Of a stretch of 64,000 nucleotides of DNA, positions 59,000 to 64,000 are shown piece by piece. The position numbers and the translations under genes were made by a program. The stretch spans positions 43,973 to 107,972 of the forward strand of contig CAJTSH010000007.1 in the NCBI GenBank assembly GCA_910578885.1, read 5' to 3'. Origin of the DNA: an uncultured Lachnospiraceae bacterium. GTDB taxonomy: Bacteria > Bacillota > Clostridia > Lachnospirales > Lachnospiraceae. Within the stretch, counting starts at the first letter, position 1. The number at the start of each line of letters is the position of its first letter. Under the pieces are notes generated by a model, which was not told the DNA's origin, searched no databases, and saw only the letters and a program-made list of their open reading frames with translations.

Positions 59000-60619
59000 A
59001 TGAGAAAACGGGTTGGAAGGGCAGTGGCGGTTTGTGCTTTTTGCAGTTTGCTGTTGGCTGGAAGTATAGTTGGTACAAAACAGAATATGGAAATTAAAGC
59101 AGAAGGCGGCATGCAGGAAGGCTGGCGTCTTCATGCAGATGAGCCGGTAACATTGGATTGGTATATCAATTATTCATGGTATGCAACGCCCTGGGGAGGG
59201 AATCTGGTATCGGATACGATTACGGAGGAAACAGGGGTAAGCGTGAACTTTATTGTCCCAAGTGGAAATGAATCAGAAAAAATGAGCGCTTTGATTGCTT
59301 CGGATTCTTTGCCGGATGTGATAACGGTTGGCTGGTGGGAAACTACGGTGAATGAACTGATAGAAAAAGATATGGTGTATGCATTGAACGAGTTGGGGGA
59401 TGAATATGATGCGTACTTTTATCAGGTGACAGATCCGGATACGGTGGAGTGGTTTACCAGAGATGACGGAAATATTTATTGTTATCCGAATTCCTCTTTT
59501 ACGCCAAAGGATTTAGAGGAGCATGATAATATCAGTGCGAACCAGAATTTCCTTGTGCGCAAGGATATTTATGAGGCAATCGGGAGTCCGGACATGACGA
59601 CGCAGGAGGGATTCTATGAGGCGGTAAAGAAGGCGGTGCAGATGTTTCCGGAAATAGATGGGAAACCGTTGATTCCGATCGGTTCTCATACATTTAATAA
59701 TGAAGGATGTACTTCTTTTGATGATTACTTGATGAATTTTCTTGCCGTGCCTTATGAAAAAGACGGGGAGTATTATGACAGGTATACAGACCCGGAATAT
59801 TTGTCATGGCTGAAATTTTTCCGGCAGCTTGGAGAGGAAGGGTATCTCTTAAAAGACATCTTTATTGATCAGAGGACGCAGATGGAAGAGAAGTTGGGAG
59901 AAGGAAGATATTTCTGCATGTTTTATCAGAATACAGATATCGCAGCACAGCAAAAAGTGTTGTATGCAAATAATCCGGACAGCATTTATATAGCAATAGA
60001 CGGTCCTAAGAATTCGAAAGGAGATGACTATAAGATTCCATGCTCCGGCGTCAATGGCTGGACGGTAACTTTGATTTCGAAGAATTGTGAGCATCCTGAC
60101 CGTGCCATTCAATTTATGGACTATCTGATGAGTGAACATGGGCAAATGTTAACCTACCTCGGCGTAGAAGGGGTGACGTATGATATGGTGGACGGAAAGC
60201 CAGTAATTCGTCCGGAGGTAGAACGGCTTTTGAATACAAATCGGGAAGAATACGACAGAATTTACGGAGCAGATGATGCATATTGGATGCTGCAGGATAA
60301 TGTGATGCAGTTGCAGTGGTATCAAGAGCCAGCGGAGCCGTTGGCACAATTGCAGCAATGGACCTATCCGTATGTAATTTATAACGGTCAGTATGACTCC
60401 CTGCTTTCTACGAATTCACGTTATGTCAATGCAGACGCCCAAATTACAGAATTATGGAGCAAGACGCTTCCGAGTCTTCTGCTTGCAGAATCGGATGAGC
60501 AATTTGATGCGATACTTGCAGAATTTGTGGAGGAGAGGAAACGATTGGGATATGTGGATTTGCAGAAAGAGAATACGAGGCTGATGGAAATTGCAAAAGA
60601 AAAACTTGGTATTAAATAA
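59000..60619 (+). CDS. Extracellular solute-binding protein without lipobox (LplA-like)
   Basis: A 539-residue binding protein with an N-terminal hydrophobic segment (RAVAVCAFCSLLLAGSIVG) but no lipobox Cys after LLLAGS, so it is secreted or held by an uncleaved helix. The rest is a typical two-domain binding fold of the LplA/LipO size class (TLDWYINYSWYATPWGG, SALIASDSLPDVITV, NGWTVTLISKNCEHPDRAI). It ends directly against the histidine kinase gene (stop then ATG). This placement, with no permease of its own, suggests a sensory co-receptor rather than a transporter part. Its substrate is not known. Confidence 0.88.
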   Translation: MRKRVGRAVAVCAFCSLLLAGSIVGTKQNMEIKAEGGMQEGWRLHADEPVTLDWYINYSWYATPWGGNLVSDTITEETGVSVNFIVPSGNESEKMSALIASDSLPDVITVGWWETTVNELIEKDMVYALNELGDEYDAYFYQVTDPDTVEWFTRDDGNIYCYPNSSFTPKDLEEHDNISANQNFLVRKDIYEAIGSPDMTTQEGFYEAVKKAVQMFPEIDGKPLIPIGSHTFNNEGCTSFDDYLMNFLAVPYEKDGEYYDRYTDPEYLSWLKFFRQLGEEGYLLKDIFIDQRTQMEEKLGEGRYFCMFYQNTDIAAQQKVLYANNPDSIYIAIDGPKNSKGDDYKIPCSGVNGWTVTLISKNCEHPDRAIQFMDYLMSEHGQMLTYLGVEGVTYDMVDGKPVIRPEVERLLNTNREEYDRIYGADDAYWMLQDNVMQLQWYQEPAEPLAQLQQWTYPYVIYNGQYDSLLSTNSRYVNADAQITELWSKTLPSLLLAESDEQFDAILAEFVEERKRLGYVDLQKENTRLMEIAKEKLGIK

Positions 60620-62458
60620 ATGAAAAAACTATTTCAACAAATATGGTATATGAATGGGTTAAAACTAAATATTAAATTTACGCTTGTTACCATTTGCTTT
60701 GTCGTGCTTCCGGTTGCCGTTTTAGGCATTATCCTCTTTCATAATATGGAAAATAATGTGGTGAGTGAGAACATGACGCACATGCAGTATGCGATGGAAG
60801 GAAATAAGGATGATATCCAGACAGGAATCGACTCAATTAATATGTGTACGCAGTTTTTTTTAAGCGATGATATGTTAAAGAGACGCCTGCGGGAGGCGAT
60901 TACCGGTGAAACTATCAGCACCGGTGAATTGATGCAGTATTATGATACGGATATTGCATCGTTGGAACGGCTGGTGAATAACAATCCGCTGCTCTATGGC
61001 GTCCGTGTCTATGCCACAAACGATAATATTCAGGAAATGATGCCGATTCTCTATGAGAAAAGCAGAATGCAGAAACTGGAATGGGCATCCTATGAGAAGT
61101 TTTCCGGTTGGTACTATAACTATTCGGATGTGATATTTTCCAGCTTGGCGACAGAGTCCGGAGACAAAATCTTATCATTAGTTACACCGATTGACGATTA
61201 TGGTTATGGAACGATTGGCGTTATAGAAGCGGCAATGAAGATGAAAAATATGTTTCCTACTTTGTATGAAAAGGTTGAGAATGAATGGGGGTGTTTTGTA
61301 TCGGATGATGGAATTCTTTATTTTGGCGACAATCAGAGAGATTATTCCGAAGAGCTCATTCGGGGGGAATTACCTGACGTAGTAAAAGACGGTAATATTT
61401 CTTGTTATTATAAAAGGGAAGGGACGAAGAATCAACTGATTTCTTATCTATATATCAAAGAGCTCGGCGGAACCCTTTTTTGTGTACAGGATATTTCCGG
61501 CAACATGGATCAGATTTACCGGATGCGCAATACTTTTATTTGTGTGATGGCAGGACTTGTCATTTTGCTGGCGTTTGTCATCAATTTTACAGTCAAGCGG
61601 ATTCTGCGGCAGTTTTATGATATCTTAAAATCAATCCGCCAGATACAGCAGGGGAATCTGAATGTGGTAATTAAGGATTGCGGTAATGATGAGATGGGCG
61701 AGCTGGGAAGCCAGATCAATACGATGCTTGAGAATATCCGACAGCTGATGGAGGATAATATTAATCATGAGGTGCTGGTTAAAAACTCCGAGATACGTGC
61801 GCTGCAGAACCAGATTAATGCACACTTTATTTATAATGTATTGGAATCTATCAAGATGATGGCGGAGATAGATGAGGAATATGCTATTTCGGATGCGATT
61901 ACATCTCTTGGAAAATTGCTTCGTTATAGTATGAAGTGGGTTTCCGGTAATGTCAAGGTAGAAGAGGAACTGGAATATATCAAAGATTATCTGGCGCTTA
62001 TTAATTTGCGCTTTGACTATGAAATTTATCTATCTGTAAATATACCGGAGTTGGTCATGAAACAAGAGATACCCAAAATGTCCTTGCAGCCGATTGTTGA
62101 AAATGCGATTTATCATGGAATTGAACAGATGGCAGAAGATACAAACATTTATATCAAGGGGATTGTTGAAGGTGATGATTGTATCATAGAGATTACAGAT
62201 GCGGGAAGGGGGATGACAGAAGAGGAGGTAGAGCGTTTAAGAAAGAAAATTGCTGGGGAAATCGAGACAAGCGGTGGTTCCGGGAATGGTATTGGTTTGA
62301 AGAATGTTCAAGATAGAATATCGATGTCTTTTGGTAAAGGTTATGGAATCAGCATTGCTTCTATGCTGGGATGTTATACGAAGATTATGGTACGTATTCC
62401 GTTAAAGAAGCAAATAGTAACAACTAGTAGTACTGGTTTGACTGTGAGTGGTGACTGA
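60620..62458 (+). CDS. YesM-type sensor histidine kinase
   Basis: A 612-residue kinase of the LytS/YesM (His_kinase) class. Membrane segments at about 20-42 and 300-322 flank a Cache-like extracellular sensor of about 255 residues. HAMP covers about 322-375. The His_kinase domain begins EIRALQNQINAHFIYNVLES, with the phospho-acceptor His in NAHFIYN; most family members read INPHFLYN, so Ala and Ile here are variants. HATPase_c has PIVENAIYHGIEQM and GNGIGLKNVQDRISM. It partners the response regulator 17 bp downstream and probably reads the binding protein encoded just upstream. Confidence 0.95.
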   Translation: MKKLFQQIWYMNGLKLNIKFTLVTICFVVLPVAVLGIILFHNMENNVVSENMTHMQYAMEGNKDDIQTGIDSINMCTQFFLSDDMLKRRLREAITGETISTGELMQYYDTDIASLERLVNNNPLLYGVRVYATNDNIQEMMPILYEKSRMQKLEWASYEKFSGWYYNYSDVIFSSLATESGDKILSLVTPIDDYGYGTIGVIEAAMKMKNMFPTLYEKVENEWGCFVSDDGILYFGDNQRDYSEELIRGELPDVVKDGNISCYYKREGTKNQLISYLYIKELGGTLFCVQDISGNMDQIYRMRNTFICVMAGLVILLAFVINFTVKRILRQFYDILKSIRQIQQGNLNVVIKDCGNDEMGELGSQINTMLENIRQLMEDNINHEVLVKNSEIRALQNQINAHFIYNVLESIKMMAEIDEEYAISDAITSLGKLLRYSMKWVSGNVKVEEELEYIKDYLALINLRFDYEIYLSVNIPELVMKQEIPKMSLQPIVENAIYHGIEQMAEDTNIYIKGIVEGDDCIIEITDAGRGMTEEEVERLRKKIAGEIETSGGSGNGIGLKNVQDRISMSFGKGYGISIASMLGCYTKIMVRIPLKKQIVTTSSTGLTVSGD

Positions 62459-62475
62459 TATGGAGAGGGAAAAAG

Positions 62476-63948
62476 ATGAAAACAGTTTTGGTTGTTGAAG
62501 ATGAGAAGATGATTCGCCAGGGGATTAAGACCATGATACAAAGAAGCGGTGTGCCGGTAGAAATTATTATGGAATGTAATAATGGTGAGACCGCATTAGA
62601 AATTTTGAAAGAACAAAAAATTGATGTTATGTTTACGGATATCCGTATGCCCAAGATGGATGGAATTGAATTGGTGCAGAAAATGCAGGAATTGGAGCAT
62701 AAGCCGCTTACCGTAGCGGTCAGCGGATATGATGATTTTTCTTATGCCGTGGAAATGATGCGGCATGGCGTGAGGGAGTATATTTTAAAGCCGGTAGAGC
62801 GCCAGAAAATACAGGCAATCTTAAGAAAGCTGGAGCAGGAAATCATAGATAATAATAAGAGCGATTCAGCCAGTAAAAGGATTGGCTATCAGCAGTTGAA
62901 GTATCTGATGTTGAACAGCCGGACAACGGAAGAAGAGCTGGAGACGTTAAGGGAACAGTATGAAAAAGATTTTTATGAAGGAAATTTTTTTGTATGCTGT
63001 AGAAATGCGACGAAGATGAAAGCGGAAAACGATCGCTATATTTATCTGCCGGACTTGGATGAAAATGATGTATTAATTGTGGAAGAAGACAATCTGGACA
63101 TGCTTTTGAAAAATGAACTGTCAGGTATTTATGTGGGAATCAGCGGAGTGCATTCGGGGCTTACCAGTTTAAGAACAGCGTATGAAGAAGCTGTAAGAGC
63201 AAGACGCCGCGCATTTGCATCGAACCGAAAGGAAGTACGTTTTGGGGAAGAAGAAAAGCGGGTGCCGGATCAGGTGTTAGAGGAATCTCATAAACTTCTG
63301 GAACAGGAAGCATGTCTGCAGAGAGTGCAGCTTTTGGGAACAGATAAGACAGACGAAGTGCTTCGTGTCTGGGGCGCATTTTTCCATGCGGTGAAGTTAG
63401 AGCATTTGTCGGATGCCGATTTTGAAAAGGGGATTATCGAATTTCTGATTGACGTATCCAAGACCTATCGAAACGCATTGGGCAATGATATGGAGAACGT
63501 GGAAAAGCTGAGGGAGGTTTGGAAATATTCAAATATAGATGTCTATGAACGGGAATTTATGAATTGGCTGCTAGAGCTTCATGACCGAATCAACAGCCAG
63601 TTCGACACGAATAAGAATAAGCAGAAGATACAGCAGGCGGTAGAATATATCAAAGAGAATTACGCCAAGGATTTGAACATGGCTGTGGTATCCAATTATA
63701 TTTCTATGAATTATTCGCTGTTTTCCTACTCATTCAAGCAGTATACAGGAAGTAATTTTGTCAACTATCTGAAAACTATTCGGATGGAAGAAGCAAAGAA
63801 GCTGCTGGTTGAGACGGACATGCGTGTCATAGAGATTTCACAGACGGTCGGGTATGACAATGAAAAGCATTTTATGAAGATATTCAAAAGCTCTTGCGGG
63901 GTATCGCCAAGCGAGTATAGAAAAAATATGAAAATGACGGATATGTAA
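62476..63948 (+). CDS. YesN-type response regulator with AraC DNA-binding domain
   Basis: A 490-residue regulator. The receiver domain has VVEDEKMIRQG, phospho-acceptor Asp in MFTDIRMPKMDGIE and Lys in YILKPVERQ. A middle region of about 250 residues (about 130-380) follows, and the C-terminal AraC domain has two helix-turn-helix units (AVVSNYISMNYSLFSYSFKQY and RVIEISQTVGYDNEKHFMKIF). With the kinase it would switch on the sugar genes when the ligand is present. The direct ACACCT motifs at 43394 and 54932 are candidate targets. GGAGAGGG precedes the ATG. Confidence 0.95.
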   Translation: MKTVLVVEDEKMIRQGIKTMIQRSGVPVEIIMECNNGETALEILKEQKIDVMFTDIRMPKMDGIELVQKMQELEHKPLTVAVSGYDDFSYAVEMMRHGVREYILKPVERQKIQAILRKLEQEIIDNNKSDSASKRIGYQQLKYLMLNSRTTEEELETLREQYEKDFYEGNFFVCCRNATKMKAENDRYIYLPDLDENDVLIVEEDNLDMLLKNELSGIYVGISGVHSGLTSLRTAYEEAVRARRRAFASNRKEVRFGEEEKRVPDQVLEESHKLLEQEACLQRVQLLGTDKTDEVLRVWGAFFHAVKLEHLSDADFEKGIIEFLIDVSKTYRNALGNDMENVEKLREVWKYSNIDVYEREFMNWLLELHDRINSQFDTNKNKQKIQQAVEYIKENYAKDLNMAVVSNYISMNYSLFSYSFKQYTGSNFVNYLKTIRMEEAKKLLVETDMRVIEISQTVGYDNEKHFMKIFKSSCGVSPSEYRKNMKMTDM

Positions 63949-63959
63949 AAAGGGGCTGT

Positions 63960-63977
63960 CGGTTAATACCGTTTTTT
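63960..63977 (+). terminator. Weak possible terminator at the window end
   Basis: CGGT and ACCG can form a 4-bp stem with a TAAT loop, followed by six T. The stem is short, so this is tentative. Confidence 0.3.
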
Positions 63978-64000
63978 AGTCTCTAAATCTTAAACTAAGA

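Overview
The window reads as chromosomal DNA of a Gram-positive anaerobe of class Clostridia, most likely family Lachnospiraceae. Reasons: AGGAGG-type ribosome binding sites with occasional TTG/GTG starts, lipobox lipoproteins, a YtaF-type membrane protein, an LCP protein, an oxygen-sensitive two-subunit serine dehydratase, a YesM/YesN two-component pair, and the DUF6106- and DUF6472-like small proteins common in that family. Nothing looks like phage, plasmid or insertion sequence. No tRNA, rRNA or CRISPR array was seen. Family and domain calls are from memory of the families; no search could be run.

Layout. 1-12.3 kb is housekeeping and envelope: the 3' end of glmS, an HtrA protease, a RelE-type toxin-antitoxin pair, carbamate kinase, a 1346-residue amidase/glucosaminidase autolysin, an LCP ligase, a lipoprotein amidase, queT under a preQ1-I riboswitch, and sdaAB-sdaAA. 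12.4-20.9 kb is a tightly coupled eight-gene unit resembling a dlt operon (adenylation enzyme, carrier protein, MBOAT, SGNH protein), but with two extra enzymes, a PP-loop ATPase and a formyltransferase, and its own two-component system. 20.9-25.2 kb is an AT-rich insert: an ABC exporter with its regulator on the minus strand and an Rpn nuclease. 25.4-31.3 kb holds a DUF2156 protein, a GNAT acetyltransferase, a P-type Ca2+-ATPase, YtaF and a small alarmone synthetase. 31.5-36.7 kb is a LytTR-regulated module: secreted protein, lipoprotein, two membrane proteins and an ABC ATPase. 36.8-43.3 kb is mixed, including an NlpC/P60 lipoprotein, a protein with five C-x7-C-x7-C-x7-C repeats, murI, an ArsB/NhaD-type transporter and a cytidylate-kinase-like protein.

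43.4-64 kb is a beta-glucan or oligoglucoside locus: a chemoreceptor, a beta-helix lipoprotein, two GH94-type phosphorylases, a GH30 hydrolase, an ABC sugar importer, a cupin, a second binding protein and a YesM/YesN two-component system. An 18-bp motif ending in ACACCT lies upstream of both halves, which suggests one regulon.

Strongest leads for undescribed biology: (1) the dlt-like operon with PP-loop and formyltransferase genes, possibly a new surface-polymer modification; (2) the cysteine-repeat protein at 39162-39947; (3) a structured intergenic element present twice (41010 and 43302); (4) a dispersed hairpin family built on CAAATAAA; (5) the LytTR/ABC module with helically phased direct repeats in its promoter; (6) the shared operator of the glucan locus.
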